DNA of 64,000 nucleotides. It comes from Cenarchaeum symbiosum A. GTDB lineage: Archaea > Thermoproteota > Nitrososphaeria > Nitrososphaerales > Nitrosopumilaceae. This document shows positions 15,471 to 24,487 of the stretch, piece by piece. How positions within the stretch are numbered: the stretch's first letter is position 1; the number at the start of each line of letters is the position of its first letter. The notes beneath the pieces were generated by a model, which was not told the DNA's origin, did not search any database, and saw only the letters and a list, made by a program, of their open reading frames with translations. The stretch is taken from the NCBI GenBank assembly GCA_000200715.1, contig DP000238.1, forward strand, positions 380,832 to 444,831, read 5' to 3'. The position numbers were made by a program, and so were the translations under genes.

Positions 15471-18125
15471 ATGAAGAACGTCTACTATTTCGACGAGGGA
15501 GACTACAAGAACAGGAGGCTGCTTGGCGGCAAGGGGGCAGGCCTCTGCGAGATGACGCATCTCAAGCTGCCCGTCCCGCCGGGCTTTGTGATAACCACCG
15601 AGGTCTGCAAGAGCTATTATGCAAAAAAGGGGTCGCTGCCCGGCGGCTTCATGGCCCAGGTCAAAAAGGGCATAAAGAGGATAGAGCGGGACACTGGCAA
15701 GGGCTGGAACTCGCGGGATGATCCCCTGCTGGTATCCGTAAGATCCGGGGCGGCAATATCGATGCCCGGCATGATGGATACGATACTCAACCTGGGGCTC
15801 AACGACACCACCGTGGACGCGCTGTCCCGGAGCAGCGGGGATCCGCGGTTTGCCTGGGATTCGTACCGGCGGTTTGTGCAGCTCTTCGGCAAGGTGGTAT
15901 TCGGGGTGGATGATTCCAAGTTTGACAAGATACTCGACGGGGCCAAAAAGGACGCAGGCGTCTCTTCTGATGCGGCCCTTGCCGAGGACTCTTTGCGCGG
16001 AGTAGTCAAAAAGTACAAGGAGGCGTGCCGCAAGCACACGGGGAGGAGCTTTCCGTCGGATCCCGACGAGCAGCTGGAACTCGCCATAAGGGCGGTCTTT
16101 AAGAGCTGGATGGGCGAGCGCGCCATCGTGTACAGGGAAAAGTACGGCATCACCCCTGACGTGGCAGACGGTACGGCAGTCAACGTAGTATCCATGGTAT
16201 ACGGGAACATGGGCGATGACAGCGCCACGGGGGTTGTATTTACGAGAAACCCCGGGGACGGGACCCCCGGGCTGTACGGCGACTATCTGATCAACGCCCA
16301 GGGCGAGGACGTGGTGGCGGGCACTAGAACCCCCGAACCCGTTGCCTCGCTCAGGAAAACCATGCCAAAGTCGTACGCCGAGCTTGAGAGGACCTGCAGG
16401 CGCCTCGAGAAGCACTTTAGGGAGCCGCAGGACATCGAGTTTACCATAGAAAAGGGCAGGTTCTACCTGCTGCAGACGAGGGCGGCCAAGATGAACGCTG
16501 TCGCCATGATAAAGACGTCCATTGACATGGTAAAAGAGGGCCTAATCGGCAGGGAGAGGGCGCTAGTCCGGCTCGATGCGGGCCAGCTTGAGCAGCTGCT
16601 GCACAGGAGGATCGACACAGAGGCGGCAGGCTCGCACGAGCGCCTGACAACGGGCATTGCAGCCTCCCCGGGCGCCGCGACGGGCCTTGCAGTATTTGAC
16701 GTAAAAAAGGCGGCCGAGATGGGCGAGGCTGGAACCAGCGTCATACTGGTCAGGGAGGAGACAAAGCCAGAAGACGTGCCGGCTTTCTTTGCAGCCGCAG
16801 GGATACTGACCAGCAGGGGCGGCAAGACCTCGCACGCGGCAGTCGTCGCCCGCGGCATGGGCAAGCCGTGCGTGGTCGGCGCCTCGGATATGAAGATCGA
16901 CTATTCCTCCGGGAGCTGCTCTGCCGCTGGCACTGCGATAAAGGACGGCGACGAGATCACCATAGACGGCAGCAGCGGCCACGTCTTTCTTGGCCGGGTC
17001 CCCACGATAGAGCCGTCTGTAACGGGCGGACTCCGCACCATACTGGAGTGGGCGGGCAAGGCAAAGAAGCTCGGCGTCCGAGCCAACGCGGACACGCCGG
17101 AGGCGGCAAAGCTTGCAAGAAGCTTTGGGGCCCAGGGGATAGGCCTGTGCAGGACCGAGCGCATGTTCAACGCGGCCGACCGGATAGGCCTGTTCGTCGA
17201 GATGATAATGGCCGGCAGCGCAGCCGAGAGAAAAGGCATACTAGACAAGCTAGGCCGCCTCCAGAGGAGCGACTTTGCCAAGATACTGCGGGTAATGGAG
17301 GGGTATCCTGTGACCATACGCCTGCTTGATCCCCCGCTGCACGAGTTTCTACCCAATCCAGAAGAGCTTGCAGGCCGCCTGCGGGAGATGAAGCCGGGCC
17401 CCGAGGAGCGCAGGGCAAGGACGGTCCTGGACAGGGCGCGCGAGCTTGCCGAGACCAACCCCATGATGGGCCACCGCGGCGTGCGCGTGGGGATAACATA
17501 CCCCGAGATATACGAGATGCAGATAAGGGCGGTATTCGAGGCCGCAGCAGGGCTTGCCGCCAAGGGGGTCGACGCGCGGCCACAGATAATGGTCCCCCAG
17601 GTGGGCAGCCTCTCCGAGCTCGGGGCCGTCCGTGACATATACGACAGGATACGCGCCGAGATGGAGAAAAAACATTCTAGAAAACTCAAGATAAACTTTG
17701 GAACCATGATCGAGGTGGTGCGGGCGGCGCTTACCGCGGCCGAGCTTGCAGGCCCCGCAGAGTTTTTCAGCTTTGGGACAAACGATCTTACCCAGGCCAC
17801 TTTTAGCTTCAGCAGGGAGGACGCAGAGGGCAAGTTTCTCCCGGAATACATGGAAAAGGGGCTGCTCGATACCAGCCCGTTCCAGTCGATAGACGAGGAT
17901 GGCGTCGGCCGCCTCATGAAGATGGGCGCGGCAGACGGCCGCGGCAGGCGCCCGGGACTTGAGGTGGGCATATGCGGCGAGCACGGCGGCGACCCGTCGT
18001 CTGTGCGCTTTTGCCACGGCATGGGCCTGAGCTATGTCAGCGCGTCGCCCCACCGCATACCGATAGCGACAGTGGCCGCGGCACAGGCGACGATAGCCGG
18101 CCGCGCAGGCGCCCGGGGCCGCTGA
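15471..18125 (+). CDS. ppdK: Pyruvate, phosphate dikinase
   Basis: Interconverts pyruvate, ATP and phosphate with PEP, AMP and pyrophosphate, giving PEP for gluconeogenesis in autotrophic growth. The 884-aa protein has full family length. It has an N-terminal ATP-grasp domain (LLGGKGAGLCEMT, SVRSGAAISMPGMMDTILNLG), the phosphohistidine domain with LTSRGGKTSHAAVVARGMGKPCVVG (catalytic His near 450), and the C-terminal PEP/pyruvate barrel (GLCRTERMF, NPMMGHRGVR, FFSFGTNDLTQ, GICGEHGGDP with the catalytic Cys). CTTTAAAA (15438-15445) lies ~29 nt before the ATG. The XRE-CBS regulator follows 13 nt downstream. Confidence 0.97.
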   Translation: MKNVYYFDEGDYKNRRLLGGKGAGLCEMTHLKLPVPPGFVITTEVCKSYYAKKGSLPGGFMAQVKKGIKRIERDTGKGWNSRDDPLLVSVRSGAAISMPGMMDTILNLGLNDTTVDALSRSSGDPRFAWDSYRRFVQLFGKVVFGVDDSKFDKILDGAKKDAGVSSDAALAEDSLRGVVKKYKEACRKHTGRSFPSDPDEQLELAIRAVFKSWMGERAIVYREKYGITPDVADGTAVNVVSMVYGNMGDDSATGVVFTRNPGDGTPGLYGDYLINAQGEDVVAGTRTPEPVASLRKTMPKSYAELERTCRRLEKHFREPQDIEFTIEKGRFYLLQTRAAKMNAVAMIKTSIDMVKEGLIGRERALVRLDAGQLEQLLHRRIDTEAAGSHERLTTGIAASPGAATGLAVFDVKKAAEMGEAGTSVILVREETKPEDVPAFFAAAGILTSRGGKTSHAAVVARGMGKPCVVGASDMKIDYSSGSCSAAGTAIKDGDEITIDGSSGHVFLGRVPTIEPSVTGGLRTILEWAGKAKKLGVRANADTPEAAKLARSFGAQGIGLCRTERMFNAADRIGLFVEMIMAGSAAERKGILDKLGRLQRSDFAKILRVMEGYPVTIRLLDPPLHEFLPNPEELAGRLREMKPGPEERRARTVLDRARELAETNPMMGHRGVRVGITYPEIYEMQIRAVFEAAAGLAAKGVDARPQIMVPQVGSLSELGAVRDIYDRIRAEMEKKHSRKLKINFGTMIEVVRAALTAAELAGPAEFFSFGTNDLTQATFSFSREDAEGKFLPEYMEKGLLDTSPFQSIDEDGVGRLMKMGAADGRGRRPGLEVGICGEHGGDPSSVRFCHGMGLSYVSASPHRIPIATVAAAQATIAGRAGARGR

Positions 18126-18138
18126 GCCGGCCGGGGAC

Positions 18139-18696
18139 ATGCTGCCAAGGATCGACTCCATAAGGCAGGTCCGCACCAAGCTGGGCATAACGCAAAAGAG
18201 GCTCGCCTCGCTCGCCGGGGTGAGCACGTCGATGATAAACCAGATAGAATCAGGCAGGAGCCAGCCGAGCTACGAGACTGCAAAGAGGATATTTGACAAC
18301 CTGGCTGCAGCAGAAGGGCACTCTTCATCGCACAAGGCGGGGGACTTTTGCAGCACCGACATAGTAAAGCTCCGCCCGACGGACACCCTCAACGGGGCAA
18401 TACGCCAGATGCAAAAGTACGGCATAAGCCAGATACCCGTATTCGACGGGGCCGCGCCTGCGGGGGTCGTCACCGAAGACGGCATAGTGGGGTACATGGC
18501 AGACCACGGCGCGTCCGGCCTCAAAAAGACCCACGTATCGCAGATAATGAGGCCGGTGCCCCCGATAGTCGACTATGACACGCCTGCCAACGTGCTAGTC
18601 CCGCTCATACGGTTCACAAAGTGCATCCTGGTCTCACGCAACTCGGAGATAGTGGGCATAGTCACAGCACTTGATACGCTCAAGATGATGGAGTAG
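18139..18696 (+). CDS. XRE-type HTH regulator with paired CBS domains
   Basis: A 185-aa DNA-binding regulator. An XRE/Cro helix-turn-helix occupies residues ~5-55 (VRTKLGITQKRLASLAGVS, INQIESGRSQPSYETAKRI). Two CBS motifs follow (STDIVKLRPTDTLNGAI through VTEDGIVGYM, then VSQIMRPVPPIVDYDTPANVL through SEIVGIVTALD). CBS pairs usually bind adenine nucleotides, so the protein may sense ATP/AMP. It lies 13 nt after ppdK, whose reaction consumes ATP and makes AMP, so feedback on ppdK is an attractive inference. Its 3' end overlaps the convergent epimerase gene by 17 nt. Confidence 0.9.
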   Translation: MLPRIDSIRQVRTKLGITQKRLASLAGVSTSMINQIESGRSQPSYETAKRIFDNLAAAEGHSSSHKAGDFCSTDIVKLRPTDTLNGAIRQMQKYGISQIPVFDGAAPAGVVTEDGIVGYMADHGASGLKKTHVSQIMRPVPPIVDYDTPANVLVPLIRFTKCILVSRNSEIVGIVTALDTLKMME

Positions 18697-19078
18697 TGCA
18701 CAGCTCGGCTAGCACGCCGTGGAGCGACCTTGGGTGTATGAAGGTGACCCTGGTCCCCTCGGAGCCCCCGCGTATCCCGCCCAGAAAGTTTATGCCGCAC
18801 CCCTCCATGCGGGAGACCTCGCCGTCTATGTCCTTTGTCCTGAGCGCTATATGGTGCAGGCCCTCGCCCCTCTTTTCCAGAAACTTGGCAATAGGACTCG
18901 CATCGCCTGTCGGCTGCATCAGCTCTATCCTGGCGTCCCCGAGGCGCAGTATGGCCAGCCTTACGCCCTCGCCCTCGACGGTCTCGTACTCTATCTTCTC
19001 TATCCCCAGCGCTCTTCCATAGTCCTTGGCTGCAGCCTCCACGTCGCGCACGGCTATTGCAACATGGTCTATCTCCAT
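18680..19078 (-). CDS. mce: Methylmalonyl-CoA epimerase
   Basis: Metal-dependent vicinal oxygen chelate enzyme converting (S)- to (R)-methylmalonyl-CoA. The 132-aa protein opens with the typical IDHVAIAVRDVEAAAKDY and carries RIELMQPTGDASPIAKFLEKRGEGLHHIAL with the metal-binding His and Glu, ending in the FIHPRSLHGVLAEL region. Its ATG overlaps the mutase TAA by one base, forming an operon meaB-mcmA1-mce. In thaumarchaea this step belongs to the 3-hydroxypropionate/4-hydroxybutyrate cycle (established knowledge). Confidence 0.95.
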   Translation of the reverse strand: MEIDHVAIAVRDVEAAAKDYGRALGIEKIEYETVEGEGVRLAILRLGDARIELMQPTGDASPIAKFLEKRGEGLHHIALRTKDIDGEVSRMEGCGINFLGGIRGGSEGTRVTFIHPRSLHGVLAELCTTPSS

Positions 19079-20664
19079 TAGAACACCTCGTCCGGCCTGT
19101 ACTCGCCAAAGACCTCGCGGAGCGCGTTGCTAATCTCGCCGGTGGTCGCCCTGGCCCGCACCGCGTCTAGTATGGCGGGCATCAGGTTATCTTCGGTGTC
19201 AGCCGCCGCCTGGAGCGCGGTTATGGCAGCCGAGTGCTTTGCCGGGTCGCGCCGCCTCCGGATTGATCGTAACGCCCTTGCCTGGCCGGCGCCTATGCTG
19301 TCGCTTACCCGGAGCAGCTCCCTGCCGCCCTCTTCTTCATCCTTGAACTTGTTTACGCCGACTATGACGCGCCCCTCCGAGTCGACCTCCTTTTTGAGCC
19401 TGTATGCGTTGTTTCTTATCTCCGACTGGAAAAAGCCCTTTTCTATGGCGCGGATGGATCCCCCCATTCTTTCTATCTTTTTGAGGTATTTTAGCACGCC
19501 TTCTTCCATCTCGTCGCAGAGCTGTTCAAGATAGTACGATCCCGCCATCGGGTCGGCGGTCTTTGTTATGCCGCTTTCATGCGCCACTATCTGCTGCGTG
19601 CGGAGCGCTATCTTGGCTGATTCCTTTGTCGGCAGGGAGAGCGCCTCGTCCCGGGAATTCGTATGCAGCGACTGCGTGCCCCCTAAAACTGCCGCCATCG
19701 ACTGTATGGACACCCTTACGACGTTGTTGTCCGGCTGCTGGGCGGTAAGCGATTCCCCGCTAGTCTGCGTGTGGAAGCGCAGCTGCAGCGAGCGCGGATC
19801 CTTTGCGTGGAACTCTTCTTTGAGTATTTTTGCATAGACCCTTCGCGCCACGCGGAACTTGGCTATCTCTTCAAAGAACTCCATCGTGCAGCAGAAGAAA
19901 AACGAGAGGCGCGGTGCAAAGTCGTCTATCTTGAGCCCCTGCGCCAGGCAGGTCCGTATGTAGGCTATGGCGTTTGCCAGGGTGAATGCTACCTCCTGGG
20001 TGGCAGTGGATCCTGCCTCGCGCATGTGGTAGCCCGATATGGACACGGGGTACCACCGGGGCACATGCTTTGCGCAATAGCCTATCATGTCGCCTATTAT
20101 CCTCATCGACGGCTGCGGCGGATAGATGTAGGTGTTTCTTGCAATGTACTCCTTTAGGATGTCGTTCTGGGTCGTCCCGCGGAGCGCCTCCCCGCCGACC
20201 CCCTGGGCCTCGCCCACCGCTATGTAATATGCAAGCAGGGTCGATGCCGTCGAGTTTATCGTCATGGACGTGCTCACCTTGTCTATTGGTATCCCGTCAA
20301 AGGCGGTCATCATGTCGTCTATCGAGGCTATGGAGACGCCCACCTTGCCCACCTCGCCTTCGGCCTGCGGCACGTCGGGGTCGTGGCCTATCTGGGTGGG
20401 GAGGTCAAATGCCATGCTCAGGCCCGTCTGGCCCTTGTCGAGCATGAACTTGAAGCGCTCGTTGGTCAGCCTGGCGTCGCCAAAGCCCGTATACTGGCGC
20501 ATGGTCCAGAGCCTGTCCCTGTACATGCCCGCGTGTATACCGCGGGTATACGGGTATGTGCCCGGTTCTTCTTTGCGCCCTCCGGCCTTTCTATGGTAGA
20601 CCCTGTCGACTGCAAAGTTCGAGTCGGTTACAAACGGGGTGGATGCGGGCTTTTTTGCAGTCAT
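19078..20664 (-). CDS. mcmA1: Methylmalonyl-CoA mutase, large (catalytic) subunit
   Basis: The catalytic half of the B12-dependent mutase converting (R)-methylmalonyl-CoA to succinyl-CoA. The 528-aa protein has the substrate barrel only: YTRGIHAGMYRDRLWTMRQY, GLSMAFDLPTQIGHDPD, VGVSIASIDDM, ISGYHMREAGSTATQEVAFT and FHTQTSGESLTAQQP. There is no C-terminal cobalamin domain; that is the separate gene at 27272, typical of archaeal two-subunit mutases. It starts 4 nt after the meaB stop and runs into mce with a one-base overlap. It acts in the carbon-fixation cycle. Confidence 0.96.
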   Translation of the reverse strand: MTAKKPASTPFVTDSNFAVDRVYHRKAGGRKEEPGTYPYTRGIHAGMYRDRLWTMRQYTGFGDARLTNERFKFMLDKGQTGLSMAFDLPTQIGHDPDVPQAEGEVGKVGVSIASIDDMMTAFDGIPIDKVSTSMTINSTASTLLAYYIAVGEAQGVGGEALRGTTQNDILKEYIARNTYIYPPQPSMRIIGDMIGYCAKHVPRWYPVSISGYHMREAGSTATQEVAFTLANAIAYIRTCLAQGLKIDDFAPRLSFFFCCTMEFFEEIAKFRVARRVYAKILKEEFHAKDPRSLQLRFHTQTSGESLTAQQPDNNVVRVSIQSMAAVLGGTQSLHTNSRDEALSLPTKESAKIALRTQQIVAHESGITKTADPMAGSYYLEQLCDEMEEGVLKYLKKIERMGGSIRAIEKGFFQSEIRNNAYRLKKEVDSEGRVIVGVNKFKDEEEGGRELLRVSDSIGAGQARALRSIRRRRDPAKHSAAITALQAAADTEDNLMPAILDAVRARATTGEISNALREVFGEYRPDEVF

Positions 20665-20668
20665 ATGC

Positions 20669-21568
20669 CTACCCTACCAGCTTCCGCGCGACCTTCTCTG
20701 CCGCCTCCCGGGGATCCATCCTGCGGGCCCTTACCTTTTTGAGGCATTCCTGGTACGTCTCATCGGCGTCGAGCATAGAGTCGATTCTCTCCTTGATGTT
20801 ATTAAGAATAACGCCCCGCAGCTCCTCTTCTAGGCGGCCCTCCCTGCGGGCACCTGCCTCCATCATCTTGTATAACATGCGGGCAAGGGCCTTGACGCCG
20901 GAGCCGGTCTTGGCAGAGGCCATCAGGACGGGCGGCCCCCCGTCTGATCCCACAAACTCCTTTAGGGCCTCCTGGAGCTTTTGCGCCCCCGGGAGGTCCC
21001 CCTTGTTGACCACGCAGATGTCGCCTATCTCGGTTATCCCCGCCTTGACTGCCTGGATGCCGTCCCCGGTATGCGGGTTGAAGACCACCACCGTTATGTC
21101 GGCTATCCGGGAGATCTCCACTTCTGTCTGGCCCGCGCCCACGCTCTCTATTATCACCGGGTTGAACCCGGCATATTCCAGTACGCGCGTTATGTCCCGG
21201 ACGTGCGCAGACACGGCGCCCGTTGCCCCCCTGGATGCTATGCTCCGTATGTACGTCCCAGAGTCGGCTGATTCGGCCATCCTGACCCTGTCGCCCAGGA
21301 TTGCCCCGCCGGTCAGGTGGCTCGTCGGGTCCACTGCAAGGACGGCCGGCCGGGCGCCAAGCCTGCCCAGCTCGATGGCTGCCCTGTTGATAAGCGAGCT
21401 CTTGCCGGAGCCTGCAGGGCCCGTTATCCCTATTATTACAGAATCCCCGGGGTCGCGAAATATGCTCTTCATAAGGGCCCTCGATCCCGCGGCCCCGTTC
21501 TCTACTGATGATATGGCCTTTGCCACGGCGCCCCTCTTGCCACTTTTGAGGTCCGCAAGCAGGCTCAA
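20669..21568 (-). CDS. meaB: MeaB/ArgK-type GTPase, mutase chaperone
   Basis: G3E-family GTPase that protects and reloads methylmalonyl-CoA mutase with cobalamin. Motifs are Walker A GITGPAGSGKSSLI, VLAVDPTSHLTGGAILGDRVRM, the Walker B-like ESVGAGQTEVEISRIAD, and NKGD for guanine recognition. The C-terminal helices include EELRGVILNNIKERID. TTG 21568 (MSLLADLKSG) is 29 nt from a TATA-like box (GTTTTATT, 21593-21600, minus strand); in-frame TTG 21592 would give eight more residues. The operon context with the mutase supports the MeaB role over the historical ArgK name. Confidence 0.93.
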   Translation of the reverse strand: MSLLADLKSGKRGAVAKAISSVENGAAGSRALMKSIFRDPGDSVIIGITGPAGSGKSSLINRAAIELGRLGARPAVLAVDPTSHLTGGAILGDRVRMAESADSGTYIRSIASRGATGAVSAHVRDITRVLEYAGFNPVIIESVGAGQTEVEISRIADITVVVFNPHTGDGIQAVKAGITEIGDICVVNKGDLPGAQKLQEALKEFVGSDGGPPVLMASAKTGSGVKALARMLYKMMEAGARREGRLEEELRGVILNNIKERIDSMLDADETYQECLKKVRARRMDPREAAEKVARKLVG

Positions 21569-21607
21569 CGGGCCGCCTCGTACATACCGCAATAAAACCC
21601 TGTGTCC

Positions 21608-21997
21608 CTACCTGCCGAATATCACGCGGGGGGCGGGCCCGCCGGCGGGGCGGACCTCGGTCTTTGCGTGTATCATGCCGTACTCTATATGGTCTATCTC
21701 CAGGATTATTGGGTGCGCCTGCCAGCCGTATCTCGGCTCTGCAAAGGGGATGGTCTCGGAGAATGAACTCGAGTCGTACGTGCGCCGGAATGATTCCTGC
21801 ATGCCCAGCATCTCCAGTGTTACAGACGATGTGCCGCCGCTCCTGTCCTCGTAGGTAATCTCGACTGCCTCGCCGTCATATTCCGCCCCTATGAGCAGCG
21901 TTTCTCCCAGGCCCGCCTCCTGGGGCGCCGCGGCCCCTACAACGGCAGCTATGACCAGCGCAGATATGATGGCCGCACCTGCCAGCAGCGCCCTCAT
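21608..21997 (-). CDS. Small secreted protein of unknown function
   Basis: A 129-aa protein with a clear N-terminal signal segment (MRALLAGAAIISALVIAAVVGAA), then a short beta-rich domain (TLLIGAEYDGEAVEITYEDR, HPIILEIDHIEYGMIHAKTEV). I do not recognise the domain. It begins 3 nt after the M1 aminopeptidase stop, so the two are likely co-transcribed, which may hint at an extracytoplasmic partner (inference). Confidence 0.7.
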   Translation of the reverse strand: MRALLAGAAIISALVIAAVVGAAAPQEAGLGETLLIGAEYDGEAVEITYEDRSGGTSSVTLEMLGMQESFRRTYDSSSFSETIPFAEPRYGWQAHPIILEIDHIEYGMIHAKTEVRPAGGPAPRVIFGR

Positions 21998-22000
21998 CTG

Positions 22001-24487
22001 TCAGGCCCCGAACTCCGCCGAGGCCCTTGCAAGAAAGGCGCGCCGCATGCCGGAGGCCTCGAGCGCCTGCCGGAGGGTCATCTCCGTGCCAGGTGCGGGG
22101 TTTCTCTTGTAGAACAGCCTTGCCTCTTCTTCTATTTTTTTGTCGGCTACCAGCGAGAGGCTGCCCACTATCCTGTTGAGCAGCGGGTTGCCCGTTCCTG
22201 TCTTTTTTGTTATCACAGTCCAGTTCTTTTTCATCCAGGGCCAGACGATCGCCGTACCGTGTGGATTTGCCGCAATGCGGGCCGCCGGTATGTGCATGTT
22301 CTGCGGCCGGACCGCCGCTCCCAGAGAGTAGTCCAGCGTCTTTTGCAGCAGCTTGGAATCTGCCGGGTGGCACAGGGCGCCAAGCAGGCGCGTCCTCTCC
22401 TCTTCGGTGGGCGCCGCCTCGTACATGGCGGCTATCTCCTTGTACTCTTTGGCGCCGCCGTTCCAGGCTATTACAGAGTATACCGCCTCGCGCAGGTCCG
22501 CCGGCAGCGGGCGCCCCCTGCGGAGCCCCGCAAAGCGCCTTCTTGCCTCCTCCAGTATTCCTTCGTCCCCCATCCTGCCAAGGACGGATATCACAAGGCC
22601 CCTGAGCAGCGCGTCGGTATGGGCCTCCCCTTTTCTTGCATCCCAGCCGAGCCTCGAGTGCATGCCTGTATAATGCCGGATGCACCTTGCTTGTATCATG
22701 TGATAGTACGGCTCGTGGTACGTCCTGAGGCGTATCGAGTTGAGGTTGGCCGAGACGCCCATTGCGGCGAGATACCCCCCCTCGTTAGAGTAGGCGTCTG
22801 CCATGTCGAGATAGTCTGACAGGGTGGCCTCGCCGGCAAGGCAGAGCGCGTACAAGTCGTCTTGTACGGCCCACCTGTCTATGTGGGGTATCGCCTTGCT
22901 CTCTACTGCATACTTTAGGTCTAGCAGGCAGCTCTGGTCGTATTTGGCGCGGTAAAAGCCGTACCTGCCGTGGTTTAGAACAAGCTCCCCGCCGCTGACG
23001 GGGATGCTGGCCGACTCTTTTTCCATCAGCGTCCTGTAGAGGGGCTTTTTGCGGCCTATTGTAACTGGTATAGACCATCTTCCCCCTGCTTTTCCGCGGG
23101 GCCCCATGAGAAAGCGCCTCTGTTTGAGCCGCATGGTGGAGCCGTGCCTTGCGGCCTCCACAACGGGAAAGCCCGTCTGGCCTATCCAGCCCTCCATCAT
23201 GCGGCGGACCGGGCGGCCGGACTCCCTGCCTATGGCGTCCCAGAGATCCCCACCTTCGGCGTTTCCATAGGCGAACTTTTTGATGTACGCCCGGAGGCCC
23301 CTGCGGAACTTTGCCGCGGTCACATACTCTTCGAGCATCCTCAGTATGCAGCCGCCCTTGTCGTAGGATATGGCGTCGAATATCTCCCTTATCTCGGAGG
23401 GTTCTCGGACCTTGACGTCTATCGGGTGTGACGACTTTAGCGCGTCGAGGGCCATCGCAGTCGGCATCGCATCGCCGACAAACTGCTCCCAGAGCTCCCA
23501 CTCGGGGTATATCTTGTCGAGGATCTTTGTGGCCATGAAAGTGGCAAAGCTCTCGTTGAGCCACAGGTCGTTCCACCACTTCATGGTGACCAGGTTGCCG
23601 AACCACTGGTGCGCTATCTCGTGGGATATCACCTCGGCTATGAGCTGCTTTGTGCGGGTGGTCGACGACTTTGGGTCGTACAGCAGCAGGGCCTCCCTGA
23701 ATGTTATGGCGCCCCAGTTCTCCATTGCCCCTGCTGCAAAGTCGGGTATCGCTATCAAGTCGAGCTTTGGCAGCGGGTACTTTGCGCCAAAGTATTTTTC
23801 ATACTCGCCCAGTATGCTCTTTCCAAGGTCTAGCGCGTACCTTGCGCTGCGTATCTTGCCCGCTGTCGCGGCAACCCTGACGGTCACGTTTCCGTGCTTT
23901 CCGCTTACAAACTCAAACTCGCCCGCCCCGAGGTAGACAAGGTAGGTCGACATGACGGGGGTGGTCGCAAAGACATACTTTGTCCTGGGGCCGGATCTTT
24001 TTTTGGACGTTTCTGGCATGTTTGATATGGCGGTGTTTTTGTTCCCGGTGGTGATCGATATGTCAAAGGTGGCCTTGGCCTCGGGCTCGTCCCAGCAGGG
24101 AAACGCCCTTCTTGCATCCGCCGCTTCAAACTGGGTCGTGGCAAGGTGCTTTGTCTTTTTTCCCGACTTGTACCTGCTCAGGTAGAGGCCGCGCAGCTCG
24201 TCTTTGAGTTTGCCTGCAAACTCTATGTTCAGCTTGCACCTGCCGGATACTTTTTCAGCAGAGCGTAACAGCAGGAGCTCTGCTTTTTCATCCTGAATAA
24301 TCTTGGCCGGGACGGTCCTGCCGGGCATATCTATCGAGGCCTTTGTTATAGATAGGTCGGCCGAGTGCAGCTTGAACTCGGAGGTGGGCCGGGGCGCAGC
24401 AACCCGCACTGTCTCGCTGCACGAGAATGTAAGCTTGTCTAGGTCGATGACATAGTCGAGGCGGTAGTTTTCCGGGGTGTACGACAT
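22001..24487 (-). CDS. M1 family zinc aminopeptidase (tricorn factor F-like)
   Basis: Cytoplasmic metallo-aminopeptidase finishing peptide degradation after the proteasome. The substrate motif GAMENWGAITFRE and zinc motif HEIAHQWFGNLVTMKWWNDLWLNESFA (HExxH with the downstream Glu) are intact. An N-terminal beta saddle (YRLDYVIDLDKLTFSCSETV) and a helical ERAP1-like C-terminal domain complete the ~828 residues usual for tricorn-interacting factors. I chose ATG 24487 (MSYTPENYRLDY) because it fits the family start; the 45 codons upstream to 24622 look non-coding. A Gly/Arg-rich stretch follows the catalytic domain. Confidence 0.94.
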   Translation of the reverse strand: MSYTPENYRLDYVIDLDKLTFSCSETVRVAAPRPTSEFKLHSADLSITKASIDMPGRTVPAKIIQDEKAELLLLRSAEKVSGRCKLNIEFAGKLKDELRGLYLSRYKSGKKTKHLATTQFEAADARRAFPCWDEPEAKATFDISITTGNKNTAISNMPETSKKRSGPRTKYVFATTPVMSTYLVYLGAGEFEFVSGKHGNVTVRVAATAGKIRSARYALDLGKSILGEYEKYFGAKYPLPKLDLIAIPDFAAGAMENWGAITFREALLLYDPKSSTTRTKQLIAEVISHEIAHQWFGNLVTMKWWNDLWLNESFATFMATKILDKIYPEWELWEQFVGDAMPTAMALDALKSSHPIDVKVREPSEIREIFDAISYDKGGCILRMLEEYVTAAKFRRGLRAYIKKFAYGNAEGGDLWDAIGRESGRPVRRMMEGWIGQTGFPVVEAARHGSTMRLKQRRFLMGPRGKAGGRWSIPVTIGRKKPLYRTLMEKESASIPVSGGELVLNHGRYGFYRAKYDQSCLLDLKYAVESKAIPHIDRWAVQDDLYALCLAGEATLSDYLDMADAYSNEGGYLAAMGVSANLNSIRLRTYHEPYYHMIQARCIRHYTGMHSRLGWDARKGEAHTDALLRGLVISVLGRMGDEGILEEARRRFAGLRRGRPLPADLREAVYSVIAWNGGAKEYKEIAAMYEAAPTEEERTRLLGALCHPADSKLLQKTLDYSLGAAVRPQNMHIPAARIAANPHGTAIVWPWMKKNWTVITKKTGTGNPLLNRIVGSLSLVADKKIEEEARLFYKRNPAPGTEMTLRQALEASGMRRAFLARASAEFGA

